Source of the DNA: Candidatus Kuenenbacteria bacterium RIFCSPHIGHO2_02_FULL_39_13
GTDB taxonomy: Bacteria > Patescibacteriota > Patescibacteriia > UBA2196 > GWA2-42-15
Assembly (NCBI GenBank): GCA_001783595.1
Contig: MFMW01000005.1
Span: 18,377 to 57,402 of the forward strand
Direction: 5' to 3'
Length of the DNA: 39,026 nt
Position numbers and translations under genes: made by a program. The notes beneath the pieces were generated by a model. The model saw only the letters and a list, made by a program, of their open reading frames with translations, was not told where the DNA came from and made no database searches. This document shows, piece after piece, positions 25,869 to 35,317 of this stretch (positions are counted from its first letter, which is position 1; the number at the start of each line of letters is the position of its first letter).

Positions 25869-26741
25869 ATGCAATCATATTTAAACATAGTTAAAAAAAT
25901 TTTAGCACAAGGCAAGGCAAAGCCTGATCGCACTGGCACCGGCACTATTGCCATAGCCGGTCATATGTTCCAGCATGATATGGCAAGTGGTTTTCCGCTT
26001 CTGACCACAAAAAAAGTGCCTTATCGGCTGGTAGCCAGCGAACTGGAATTTTTTATCAAAGGCATCACTGACAAAAAATGGCTGCAAGACAGAAATAACC
26101 ACATTTGGGACGAATGGTGCACGCCCTTGAAGGTGCCATACGCCCACGATGAGCAGACAAAAAAAAGAATGATTGAAGAAAGAGATCTTGGTACCATTTA
26201 CGGCTGGGAATGGCGGCATTTTGGCGCAGAGTACAGGGATTATAATACCGATTATACTGGTCAGGGAGTTGATCAACTTAAGAAATTAGTTGACAATATA
26301 AAAAGGGAGCCAACCAGCAGGCAGATGCTCGTGCTTGCCTGGAATCCGCTTGATATTAAAAAAGCCGTTCCCCCGTATTGTCATTACGCTTTTCAGGTTA
26401 CGGTTATTGATGGCCGGCTGAATCTTTTTTGGAATCAACGGTCTGTTGACGTGGCTCTGGGCCTGCCGTTTAATATCGCGAGCTATGCCACGTTGCTGCA
26501 TCTCTTGGCTCTTGAAACAGGATATAAAGAAGGCATGCTCACGGGGTTTTTAGCAGATGTTCATATTTATCTAAATCATATTGAAGGCTTGAAAGAACAA
26601 TTAACAAGAGATCCCAATAAATATCCTTTGCCAACGATTAAAACTGAAAACTTTAAGTCAATTTTTGATTGGCAGTACACCGATACTGTTGTAGAAAATT
26701 ATCAAAGCTATCCCAGCATAAAATTCCAGATAGCCGTTTAA
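25869..26741 (+). CDS. thyA: thymidylate synthase
   Basis: KPDRTGTGTIAIAGHMFQ, PPYCHYAFQ, QRSVDVALGLPFNIASYA, DVHIYLNH. Confidence 0.95.
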   Translation: MQSYLNIVKKILAQGKAKPDRTGTGTIAIAGHMFQHDMASGFPLLTTKKVPYRLVASELEFFIKGITDKKWLQDRNNHIWDEWCTPLKVPYAHDEQTKKRMIEERDLGTIYGWEWRHFGAEYRDYNTDYTGQGVDQLKKLVDNIKREPTSRQMLVLAWNPLDIKKAVPPYCHYAFQVTVIDGRLNLFWNQRSVDVALGLPFNIASYATLLHLLALETGYKEGMLTGFLADVHIYLNHIEGLKEQLTRDPNKYPLPTIKTENFKSIFDWQYTDTVVENYQSYPSIKFQIAV

Positions 26742-26745
26742 AACT

Positions 26746-27255
26746 ATGAAAAAAATATTAATGATGGCAATAACAGTTGATGGCAAAATAGCCAAATACA
26801 CTGACCAGCCGGCTACCTGGACCAGTCAGGCTGATAAAAAAATGTTCATAGCAGAAACCAAACGGGTCGGCGTGATTGTCATGGGTAAAACAACTTATGA
26901 CACTATTGGCAAACCTCTGCCGGGACGGCTCAATATGGTTATGGATTTTGACGTGAGTAAATATGAGAATATTCCGGGCGCATTGGAATATACTAATAAA
27001 AAACCAGAAGAAATCATAGCCGAACTTGAAAGTCGTGGTTTTAAAGAAATGATTGTTGGCGGCGGTGCAACCATCAATGGCTTGTTTTTATCACAGGGTT
27101 TAATAGATGAAATCTGGCTGACTGTTGAACCCAAAGTTTTCGGCAATGGACTGTCACTTTTCAAAGGCGCGGATGTCAATCTTGATTTGGAACTTATAGA
27201 AGTAAAAAAACTTGACGATAATGTTATTCATGTCAGGTATAAGGTAAGGAAATAA
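26746..27255 (+). CDS. dihydrofolate reductase / RibD C-terminal family protein
   Basis: MMAITVDGKIAKY, VIVMGKTTYDTIG, EMIVGGGATINGLFLSQGLIDEIWLTVEPKVFGNG. Confidence 0.88.
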   Translation: MKKILMMAITVDGKIAKYTDQPATWTSQADKKMFIAETKRVGVIVMGKTTYDTIGKPLPGRLNMVMDFDVSKYENIPGALEYTNKKPEEIIAELESRGFKEMIVGGGATINGLFLSQGLIDEIWLTVEPKVFGNGLSLFKGADVNLDLELIEVKKLDDNVIHVRYKVRK

Positions 27256-27257
27256 CT

Positions 27258-27596
27258 ATGGAAAAAGTATTTATAAAAAATAGAAAGGGACAAAAGATCT
27301 CCGCTTTAATTGATGAAAGTAAAAACCAAAAAGGCCTTGTTTTTATTTTACACGGTTTGGGAGGTTTTAAAGAACAGCCTCATATACAAACATTTATTAA
27401 GATACCAGTTTTGCTCATTGTTGGGCGAAATGATGAAAGCACTCCACTAGAACACCAAAGGATTTTATTTGACGCCCTAAAGACGGATAATAAAGAATTA
27501 CATCTAATTAAAGGAGCTCCTCATGCTTTCAGTGACAAAGTACATTTAGATGAAATTTATGACATCTTTGATAAATGGATTAAAAAATATTTATAA
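27258..27596 (+). pseudogene. alpha/beta hydrolase with internal in-frame deletion
   Basis: N-terminal FILHGLGGFKEQPHIQTF joins directly to C-terminal IPVLLIVGRNDESTPLEHQ...GAPHAFSD; the nucleophile-elbow region is absent. Confidence 0.7.
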
Positions 27597-27644
27597 TTTT
27601 TAAGTGACCTTACATAAATAGCAGAAAATAACATAAATAATACT

Positions 27645-27706
27645 GTCATCGCGAGCGATCCGCTCACCTTTTGAAAAAAGGTGAGGGAGAGCGTCGCAAT
27701 GACACA
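27645..27706. repeat. nested palindromic repeat
   Basis: TGTCATCGCGA...CTCACCTTTTgaaAAAAGGTGAG...TCGCAATGACA. Confidence 0.85.
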
Positions 27707-27749
27707 GGGAGAGGAGTGCGTAAGGTTTTTTATTTTTTATTTTGATTTT

Positions 27750-28910
27750 ATGAAGATTGCTCACATCGTCTGCCGTTTTCCGCCGTATTCAGGCGGTATG
27801 GGAGTGGTAACTTATGAACAAGTGAAAAGACTGGCTGAAACTGGTCACCAAATGACTGTTTTTACATTGAATCAAAAAGAGAAGCTAGAGCCAGATAATT
27901 TTAAAATTAAATATATAAAAACTCTACGTTTTGGCAATGCCGGTATTTGCCCCAGTTTTTTATGGCGCTTGAGAAATTTTGATATCATTCAACTGCATTA
28001 CCCGTTTTATGGCGCTCAAGAATTTATCTGGCTGGCAAAAAAATTTAAACTTTTAAAAAGCAGCAAGCTCATTATCTGGTACCATATGGATGCCACTGCC
28101 AGAAATTTATTCCATAAAATTTTACAGTTAAGCTCATGGTCCATCCAAAAACATCTTTTAAAGCTAACTGATAAAATCTGTTCTGCCTCGCTTGATTATG
28201 TTAAAAATTCAAAAATAAAAGAGATATTTAAAAAATATAATGAGAAATTTGTTGAAATTCCCTTTGGCAGCAACCAGCATCCGGAAGAAGTAGAACAGTC
28301 GCAAGTGGATGAGTTGAAAAATAAATTGCATATTAAATCAGAAAAAATCATTCTTTTTGTTGGTGGTCTTGACAGCGCCCACTATTTTAAAGGCGTGCCA
28401 ATCTTAATTGACGCCATGAAGAAAATCCCGAAGCTCCGAGACAAACTCGGAGTTCGGGATCACCCAAATATTAAACTCGTCATTGTTGGCGACGGCAATC
28501 TGCGCAATGATTATGAGCGCCAAGTGGCCGGCTCTAATTTGCAAAATCAAGTTGTCTTTACCGGCCGCATAAAATTTGACGAACTAAAAAATTATTATGC
28601 GCTGTGCGACATAACGGTGCTGCCTGCAACTACCAGCGCCGAAGCTTTTGGGCTTGTCTTGATTGAAGCTAAAACTTACGGCAAGCCAGTTATCGGCTCT
28701 GACCTGCCAGGTGTCAGAGATGTGGTCGGGCAGTCTGGTTTAATAGTCAAACCGGGCGATTCAAATGATTTAGCTGAAAAAATTGAAAAAATACTGACTG
28801 ATAAAAGTCTATATAATAATTTTTCCCAGAGCGCCATCCAAGAAGTCAAAGAAAAATATAACTGGGATAAACACATTAAAAAATTATTAGAAATTTACAA
28901 TACTATTTAA
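27750..28910 (+). CDS. GT4-family glycosyltransferase
   Basis: KIAHIVCRFPPYSGGMGVVTYEQVKRLAETGH; SAEAFGLVLIEAKTYGKPVIGSDLPGVRDVV; start trimmed from 27681, whose 5' end is repeat. Confidence 0.92.
   Translation: MKIAHIVCRFPPYSGGMGVVTYEQVKRLAETGHQMTVFTLNQKEKLEPDNFKIKYIKTLRFGNAGICPSFLWRLRNFDIIQLHYPFYGAQEFIWLAKKFKLLKSSKLIIWYHMDATARNLFHKILQLSSWSIQKHLLKLTDKICSASLDYVKNSKIKEIFKKYNEKFVEIPFGSNQHPEEVEQSQVDELKNKLHIKSEKIILFVGGLDSAHYFKGVPILIDAMKKIPKLRDKLGVRDHPNIKLVIVGDGNLRNDYERQVAGSNLQNQVVFTGRIKFDELKNYYALCDITVLPATTSAEAFGLVLIEAKTYGKPVIGSDLPGVRDVVGQSGLIVKPGDSNDLAEKIEKILTDKSLYNNFSQSAIQEVKEKYNWDKHIKKLLEIYNTI
28425..28460. repeat. palindromic element inside a glycosyltransferase CDS
   Basis: ATCCCGAAgCTCCGAG acaaa CTCGGAGTTCGGGAT (15 bp, one bulge). 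Confidence 0.85.
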
Positions 28911-28913
28911 TTT

Positions 28914-29510
28914 ATGCGAGAATACGAAGTAATGTACACGGACATCAATCCAGTTCAAATTAGAAAAAAACTAAAAGCCATTGGCGCCAAGAAAAAATAT
29001 AAGAGAATTTTTAAATGGACCAATTTTGATTTTCCTGATTGGAGATTGCACAAAGATCATTCATGGATCAGATTGCGCAATGAGGGAGATAAAGTCACTT
29101 TAACTTATAAACAAAGACTCGGACCAGGAAAAGGGGGGAACGGAAATGATAAAGGCATGAAAGAAATTAGTTTCGCTATTGATGATTTTGATATGGCCTG
29201 TCATTTTTTTAAAGCAATTGGCATGACTGTCAAATATGAAGTAGAAAAAGAACGAGAGCATTGGGTTTTAAATGATCTTGAATTTGATATTGATAAATAT
29301 CCTCTTATTCAGCCACTTTTAGAGATAGAATCAACCTCAATGGCCAAAGTAGGTAAAGGCATCAAACTGCTAGGTCTTGATCCCGAGAAAAAGAAAATTC
29401 AAACAGCCTATCAAATATATCTAGATAATGGAATTGATATAGAAAAATTCATTACGATTCATTTTGATAAACAGAAAAAGAGAAGAGTAAATGAAATGCC
29501 GGCTAGCTAG
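28914..29510 (+). CDS. CYTH domain protein
   Basis: EYEVMYTDINPVQIRKKLKAIGAK...HSWIRLRNEGDKVTLTYKQR...LEIEST. Confidence 0.85.
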   Translation: MREYEVMYTDINPVQIRKKLKAIGAKKKYKRIFKWTNFDFPDWRLHKDHSWIRLRNEGDKVTLTYKQRLGPGKGGNGNDKGMKEISFAIDDFDMACHFFKAIGMTVKYEVEKEREHWVLNDLEFDIDKYPLIQPLLEIESTSMAKVGKGIKLLGLDPEKKKIQTAYQIYLDNGIDIEKFITIHFDKQKKRRVNEMPAS

Positions 29511-29520
29511 CCGGTTTTTT
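29499..29520 (+). terminator. terminator overlapping the CYTH stop codon
   Basis: CCGGCTAGCTAGCCGG followed by TTTTTT. Confidence 0.75.
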
Positions 29521-29559
29521 GACACAACCGCTAAAAAAGGGCATAATAAAATTAAATAT

Positions 29560-30720
29560 ATGATTGAGCCAAATAAGAACAAAGTCCTAATTTTTTCAGT
29601 TACCTATTTTCCTTTTGTCGGCGGGGCAGAAGTTGCTTTGTATGAAATTACTAAGCGCATAACTAATGTTAAATTTGATTTAATTACTGCTAAGTTTAGC
29701 CGAAATTTACCAGATTTAGAGGTTGTGGATAACATCACAGTTCACCGTGTTGGCCAAGGGAAAAAAATAGACAAGTATCTTTATCCTTTAAAGGCTTTTT
29801 TTCTTGCCCGCAAGCTGAATCGTCAAAACAATTATTATTTAATTTGGGCAATGATGGCTAATTGGGCAGGCATGGCAGCGCTAGTCTTTAAATTATTTCA
29901 CCCAAAAACAAAATACTTTCTCACTTTACAGGAAGGGGATTCCGCAGCTTTTTTAAAAGCCAGAACCTGGTTTTGGCGCCCGCTATATGCCCAAATTTAT
30001 AAAAAAGCTGATCATATCCAGGTTATTAGTCATTGGCTGGCAAAGAGAGCCAGAAGTTATGGCTATAAAAAGGAAATTAGTATTATTCCTAATGGCGTCA
30101 ACGTAGAAAAATTTAAAAACTCACAACTGCCAACTAACAACTCACAGTTAAAAAAACAATTAAATATACCGGAAAAAAATCAAATTATTTTCACTAGTTC
30201 ACGGCTGGTTAAAAAAAATGACATAGCCTCGCTTATCCGCGCTTTTGACATATTAGTTGCAAGTTGTAAGTCGTCAGTTACTTTAGTTATCGCCGGTTCT
30301 GGCAAACTTGAACAAAAATTAAAACAGCTCACTAAAGATTTAAAGTTAGAAAATAATGTCATTTTTCTTGGTCAAATTGACTATGATGAAATTTCAAAAT
30401 ACTACTCCAGCGCAGATATTTTTGTCCGTTCTTCTCTTTCTGAAGGCCAGGGCATTGCTTTTATTGAAGCTATGGCTGCCGGTTTGCCAGTTATTGCCAC
30501 TCCTGTCGGCGGTATTACTGATTTTTTACTTGATAAAAAAACAGGACTTTTTTGCCAGGTAAAAAACCCCGAGGATTTAGCTGAAAAAATAAAACTGCTT
30601 TTAGCAGATAAAAAATTATACCTTGAAATTCAAAAAAACGGTTTAGAGTTAGTCAGGCAAAAATATGACTGGAATTTAATTGCCGCAAAAATGAAAGAAA
30701 TTTTTAATAATTTAATCTAA
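29560..30720 (+). CDS. GT4-family glycosyltransferase
   Basis: VTYFPFVGGAEVALYEITKRI; IPNGVNVEKFKN; SLSEGQGIAFIEAMAAGLPVIATPVGGITDFL. Confidence 0.93.
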   Translation: MIEPNKNKVLIFSVTYFPFVGGAEVALYEITKRITNVKFDLITAKFSRNLPDLEVVDNITVHRVGQGKKIDKYLYPLKAFFLARKLNRQNNYYLIWAMMANWAGMAALVFKLFHPKTKYFLTLQEGDSAAFLKARTWFWRPLYAQIYKKADHIQVISHWLAKRARSYGYKKEISIIPNGVNVEKFKNSQLPTNNSQLKKQLNIPEKNQIIFTSSRLVKKNDIASLIRAFDILVASCKSSVTLVIAGSGKLEQKLKQLTKDLKLENNVIFLGQIDYDEISKYYSSADIFVRSSLSEGQGIAFIEAMAAGLPVIATPVGGITDFLLDKKTGLFCQVKNPEDLAEKIKLLLADKKLYLEIQKNGLELVRQKYDWNLIAAKMKEIFNNLI

Positions 30721-32327
30721 TGATCAAATTTGCCATTAAGCATATTAAGAAACGCGCACAATTTTTCAAATACTGCGTTGGCGGCGGTACGGCTTTTATT
30801 GTTGATTTCAGTTTGCTCTATATCTTCACTGAATTTCTCGGCCTGTGGTATCTTTGGTCAGCCAGCGCTTCATTTATCATTGCCGTTTATGTTAATTATT
30901 TAATTCAAAAGTTCTGGACGTTTAAATCAAGCGGTCAGCGCGCTCTGCGCCAATTCCTCGTCTTTAGCGCCGTGCAAATTGTCGGGCTTTTTATCAACAA
31001 CACAACGATCTATATTTTAGTAGAAAGTTTTGGCCTGTGGTATATGTTTTCCAAAGCCGCTGCCGCTGCCATTGTTCTCATCTGGAATTTTTGGGCAAGC
31101 AAGATGTTTGTTTTCAATGACAAATTTTTGAACCAGAAAGCGCAAATTATCATTGCCGCTGAAATCTTTCCGCCTGACATTGGCGGCCCGGCCACTTACA
31201 CTTACCGCATCGCCAAATATCTGGCAAATCAAAAGATAAATTTTAAAATTATCTGCTATGCCACGGTTATCCCTAAAAAAAGCCGAGAAGAATTTGGTCG
31301 GCGGGTTACCCGCATTTCCAGTTTCTTGCCTTTAGCCATTAAATATTTTATCTATTTTATCAATCTTTTTGTACTCTCTTTGTCAATCTCTGCCAAGGTT
31401 ATTTATGCCCAAGGCCCAGTTGCTTCAGGATTGCCCGCGGTGCTAGTCGGAAAAATTTTACGTAAACGGGTAGTTATCAAAATAGTCGGTGATTATGGCT
31501 GGGAGCAAGCCAGAATGTTCCATGCCAGCGAACGGAGCATTGATGATTGGCAGCATCAAAGAGTCTTTAAAGCTCAAAATTCGTTGATTAATCTAAAACT
31601 AAAATTTATCTGCCAAGTGCAAAAATTCGTTGCGCGACAAGCTAACGCCATTATCGTTCCTTCGCATTATTTAAAGAATTTAGTTATCGCCTGGGGTGTG
31701 CGCGAACAGAAAATTAAAGTTATTTATAATGCGGTTGATTTCCAATTTTACGAGCTCCATAGCCAAAAAGAGGCTAAGGAAAAAATAAAAATTGACGGCG
31801 ATCTTATTTTAACAGTTGGCCGTTTGATTCCTTGGAAAGGCATGGACACCTTGATTTCAATTATGCCTGAAATAAAAAAGATTAATCCTTGTTTTAAATT
31901 AGTTATTGCCGGTTCGGGGTCGGAAGAAAAAAATTTAAAACTACTGATTAAAGATTTAAAACTGACTAGTTCGGTCATTATGGCCGGCCGGCTGTCTCAA
32001 CAGGAAATGTCAAAATTCTATCAAGCCTCTTCGCTTTTTGTCCTTAATTCGTCTTATGAAGGTCTGTCGCATGTTATTTTAGAGGCCATGTATTACAAAC
32101 TGCCCATCATTGCATCAGCTGTCGGCGGCAATCCAGAGCTTATTCAAGATGATTATAACGGCTGTTTAGTGGAATATAATAATAAACAAGCATGGCTAGC
32201 TGCCATTAAAAGGCTGTGGGAGAGCAATTCGCTCCGCGAACGATTTTGCTCAAGCCCGCTGGTTAAAATGGATGTTTTTAGTTTTGACCATATGGTCCGT
32301 GATACTATAAAAATTTTAAATTTTTAA
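30720..32327 (+). CDS. GtrA-family membrane domain fused to a GT4 glycosyltransferase
   Basis: N-terminal FFKYCVGGGTAFIVDFSLLYIFTEF...YLIQKFWTFKS (GtrA); then IIAAEIFPPDIGGPATYTYRIAKYL and a GT4 C-terminus. Confidence 0.9.
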   Translation: MIKFAIKHIKKRAQFFKYCVGGGTAFIVDFSLLYIFTEFLGLWYLWSASASFIIAVYVNYLIQKFWTFKSSGQRALRQFLVFSAVQIVGLFINNTTIYILVESFGLWYMFSKAAAAAIVLIWNFWASKMFVFNDKFLNQKAQIIIAAEIFPPDIGGPATYTYRIAKYLANQKINFKIICYATVIPKKSREEFGRRVTRISSFLPLAIKYFIYFINLFVLSLSISAKVIYAQGPVASGLPAVLVGKILRKRVVIKIVGDYGWEQARMFHASERSIDDWQHQRVFKAQNSLINLKLKFICQVQKFVARQANAIIVPSHYLKNLVIAWGVREQKIKVIYNAVDFQFYELHSQKEAKEKIKIDGDLILTVGRLIPWKGMDTLISIMPEIKKINPCFKLVIAGSGSEEKNLKLLIKDLKLTSSVIMAGRLSQQEMSKFYQASSLFVLNSSYEGLSHVILEAMYYKLPIIASAVGGNPELIQDDYNGCLVEYNNKQAWLAAIKRLWESNSLRERFCSSPLVKMDVFSFDHMVRDTIKILNF

Positions 32328-32332
32328 AAAAT

Positions 32333-33925
32333 ATGGCTGCTTTTCCCAACGCTATTGCCAACTGGCTGGACAACTATTGCGCAGTCATTGCCAGCCAAAA
32401 AGAAAAAACCCCAGGTGCCACTGTTGAAGTGAGTGATGCCGCTGGCAAGCTGGCTTTTATTTATGAAAAAATCAGAAATACCGTTGACTATAAAGACGAC
32501 CATCTCTTACGGAAGCATGCCATTGCCCGCATGCTCAAGCGCTTAGCCGTCCCGGGCGCCAAAGGCTCAACCATTGCCTTGCCATTGGTTGAAGAATTAA
32601 TTCGGGCAAGATACCTGCCCAACAAAGCCGTCTTTGATATGTCTGTGGAGCAGATTCGTCATGCCATCAATAAATATATTGTGATTTACAATTCAGCAAT
32701 TGATAAAAATTATAACTCCCGAGAATTAAGAAAATTTTATGATTGGCTGATTCATCTGGCCGCCTGTGAAATAGAAGAAATCTTAGTTCCCGCCAGAGAA
32801 ACTTTAATTACCGTTGATGCCATGCATCGGGTCGTCAGACAAAATGTTATTTTAGACGGCAATTCAGGGCTTGATCCAATTGATCAAAATATTCAAATAT
32901 ATATCGCCGTTCTAAAATCCCTGATTAAAGCCGACGAGATGACAATCAACTATTTTCTTTTTAAATACTATTTTCCAGATTGGCAGAAGTTAACGCTGGC
33001 TCAAGTTGAAAAGCTGGTCGGGCAAATTTGGCAGATTAAATATCTAATTCAAGCCCACGCCGTTTATCATTTAAATGAAAAATTAACCCACGAATTTAAA
33101 AAATATGCCGTTGTTTTCTGGATACTGCAAGATATTATCAGCCAAAACCCCGGCCAGTTTCAGAATATTTTTGCTTCAAGAGAACTCCTGACTGAAGAAA
33201 TTAAAAAAGTCTGCCATAAAAAATATAAAAGCATTGGCAAAAAAGTCCGCACAGCCATTGTCCGTTCAGTTATCTATATCTTCCTGACAAAAATGATTTT
33301 TGGTCTTTTACTTGAATTTCCATACGATTATTTCTTTCTAGAAAAAGTCCAATGGCTGCCGCTCTCAATCAATGCTCTTTTCCCGCCAGTGCTTATGGCC
33401 GCCATCGGTATGAGCATCAGGACGCCCAAAGAAGACAACACCCAAGCCATCATCGCTGAAGTTGACAACATTGTTTATTGCAGTCAGGGCAAAGAACATC
33501 GTGTCAAAATCAGACAGCCAAAACATGGTTTTGGTTTCTACTTATCGCAAACCATTTATGCCATTCTCTATCTTATTTCTTTCGGTTTGGTTATTTACGG
33601 TCTTGCCCAGCTGCTTTTCAGTTTTGCGAGTATGATAATTTTTATCTTTTTTCTGACCATGGTCAGCTTCTTTTCCCTGCGCATCAGAAAAACCGCTGCC
33701 GAGCTGATTATTCTGGAACAGCGGGAAAGATTTTTAACTGTTATTTTTACTTTTCTGGCCATTCCTGTTTTGCGCGTCGGCCGCTGGATTTCAGTTCATT
33801 CGTCAAAAATCAACGTCTTTATTTTTATGCTTGATTTTTTTATTGAAACCCCGTTTAAAATTTTTATCCGCATTTTTGAAGACCTAGTGGTCTTTGTTAA
33901 AGAAAAAAGAGATGAGATGCTCTAA
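32333..33925 (+). CDS. hypothetical membrane protein
   Basis: 530 aa ORF with several C-terminal TM segments. Confidence 0.75.
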   Translation: MAAFPNAIANWLDNYCAVIASQKEKTPGATVEVSDAAGKLAFIYEKIRNTVDYKDDHLLRKHAIARMLKRLAVPGAKGSTIALPLVEELIRARYLPNKAVFDMSVEQIRHAINKYIVIYNSAIDKNYNSRELRKFYDWLIHLAACEIEEILVPARETLITVDAMHRVVRQNVILDGNSGLDPIDQNIQIYIAVLKSLIKADEMTINYFLFKYYFPDWQKLTLAQVEKLVGQIWQIKYLIQAHAVYHLNEKLTHEFKKYAVVFWILQDIISQNPGQFQNIFASRELLTEEIKKVCHKKYKSIGKKVRTAIVRSVIYIFLTKMIFGLLLEFPYDYFFLEKVQWLPLSINALFPPVLMAAIGMSIRTPKEDNTQAIIAEVDNIVYCSQGKEHRVKIRQPKHGFGFYLSQTIYAILYLISFGLVIYGLAQLLFSFASMIIFIFFLTMVSFFSLRIRKTAAELIILEQRERFLTVIFTFLAIPVLRVGRWISVHSSKINVFIFMLDFFIETPFKIFIRIFEDLVVFVKEKRDEML

Positions 33926-35168
33926 AAAAACAATCCAATACATTTTAAAATCATTGGCCAAGGCAATCTTAAAAAAATATCAGCCTGATGTTATCGGCAT
34001 CACCGGTTCTGTGGGCAAAACCTCAACCAAGATGGCCATTCAAACCGTTTTAAAAAATGATTTTAAAGTCCGCGCTAGCCAAAAAAGCTATAATACCGAA
34101 ACTGGCGTGCCATTGACTGTTATTGGCGCGGATAATCCGGGCCACGATATTTTTGGCTGGCTGGCCGTGTTTTTAAAAGCTATATTTTTGATTTTTGCTC
34201 GCGATAAAAATTATCCGCAAATTTTTATTCTGGAAATGGCCGCTGACCATCCGGGTGATATTGAATATCTGACTGATATTGCCAGGCCAAAGATCGGCCT
34301 CATCACTTCAGTCGGCCCGACCCATCTTGAATTTTTTGGCTCTGTGGCCAACGTAGCCAGAGAAAAAAGCACCATGATTACCAGTCTTCATACTACTGAT
34401 TATGCCGTGATTAATAACGACCAAAAGACATTAGCGGAGCTAGCCAAAAAAACTAAGGCTCAACTTTTAACTTATGGCTTGAAGCAGGCTGATTTAACTG
34501 CCAGTGATATTAAATTTAATCAGGATAGCGCTGGCCTTTATTTTAAGATAAATTATAAATATGATAGCGCTAGCGTAAATTTGCCTAATATGTTGGGCCG
34601 GCCAGTCGTCTATGCGTTTTTGGCCGCCAGCGCGGTTGGCATTATCTATCATCTTGACCTGAAAAAAATTGCCCAGCGGCTGGAACATTTTGAAAATCCA
34701 CCGGGCCGCTTGAATTTATTGCCCGGCATTAAATGCACCCGTATTATAGACGACTCATATAACTCTTCCCCTCTGGCAGCCAAAGCTGCTTTGGAAACAT
34801 TGAGCCAATTAAAATGCGCTGGCAATAAATTCGCAGTTCTGGGCGATATGCTTGAACTTGGCGATTATACAAAAAAAGCCCACCAAGAAATAGGGGAGTT
34901 GGTTGCCAAGCTGGCAATAGATTATCTAATTACCGTGGGCGAACGTTCTCACCATACGGCTGAATCAGCCAAAGAATTCGGCATGAATCCGGATAGAATT
35001 TTTAGTTTTGACAATCCGGAAAACGCCGGCTGTTTCCTCCAAGAGCGCATTGCAGAAGGCGATTTAATCCTGATTAAAGGCTCTGCCGCTATGTCTATGG
35101 AGCGCATCACCAAAGAAATAATGGCCGAGCCAAAAAGAGCAGGTGAACTGTTAGTTAGACAAAAATAA
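33912..35168 (+). CDS. murF: MurF-like Mur ligase
   Basis: DVIGITGSVGKTSTKMAIQTVL, NTETGVPLTVIG, SYNSSPLAAKAALETL, FAVLGDMLELGDYTKKAH. Confidence 0.93.
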   Translation: MRCSKKTIQYILKSLAKAILKKYQPDVIGITGSVGKTSTKMAIQTVLKNDFKVRASQKSYNTETGVPLTVIGADNPGHDIFGWLAVFLKAIFLIFARDKNYPQIFILEMAADHPGDIEYLTDIARPKIGLITSVGPTHLEFFGSVANVAREKSTMITSLHTTDYAVINNDQKTLAELAKKTKAQLLTYGLKQADLTASDIKFNQDSAGLYFKINYKYDSASVNLPNMLGRPVVYAFLAASAVGIIYHLDLKKIAQRLEHFENPPGRLNLLPGIKCTRIIDDSYNSSPLAAKAALETLSQLKCAGNKFAVLGDMLELGDYTKKAHQEIGELVAKLAIDYLITVGERSHHTAESAKEFGMNPDRIFSFDNPENAGCFLQERIAEGDLILIKGSAAMSMERITKEIMAEPKRAGELLVRQK

Positions 35169-35220
35169 AAGTTTGATTTTGGTAGCCCGTAGGGGAATCA
35201 AACCCCTTTTATCAGGATGA

Positions 35221-35317
35221 CCCCTCACCTTTTACCGCCACGGGGAATTGAACCCCGGTTACCAGGATGAGAACCTGGCGTCCTAACCATTAGACGATAG
35301 CGGCAAAAGGTGAGGGG
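35221..35317. repeat. 13-bp perfect inverted repeat flanking the inner tRNA
   Basis: CCCCTCACCTTTT (35221-35233) / AAAAGGTGAGGGG (35305-35317). Confidence 0.95.
35233..35304 (-). tRNA. tRNA-Glu (anticodon CUC)
   Basis: GCCGCTA TC GTCTAATGGTTAGGAC G CCAGGTTCTCATCCTGG TTAC CGGGGTTCAATTCCCCG TGGCGGT A cloverleaf; no encoded CCA. Confidence 0.92.

Noticed and set aside
27681-27749. N-terminal extension of the glycosyltransferase ORF
   Set aside because: GTG start and first codons lie in the palindromic repeat; GT4 homology begins at the ATG at 27750.
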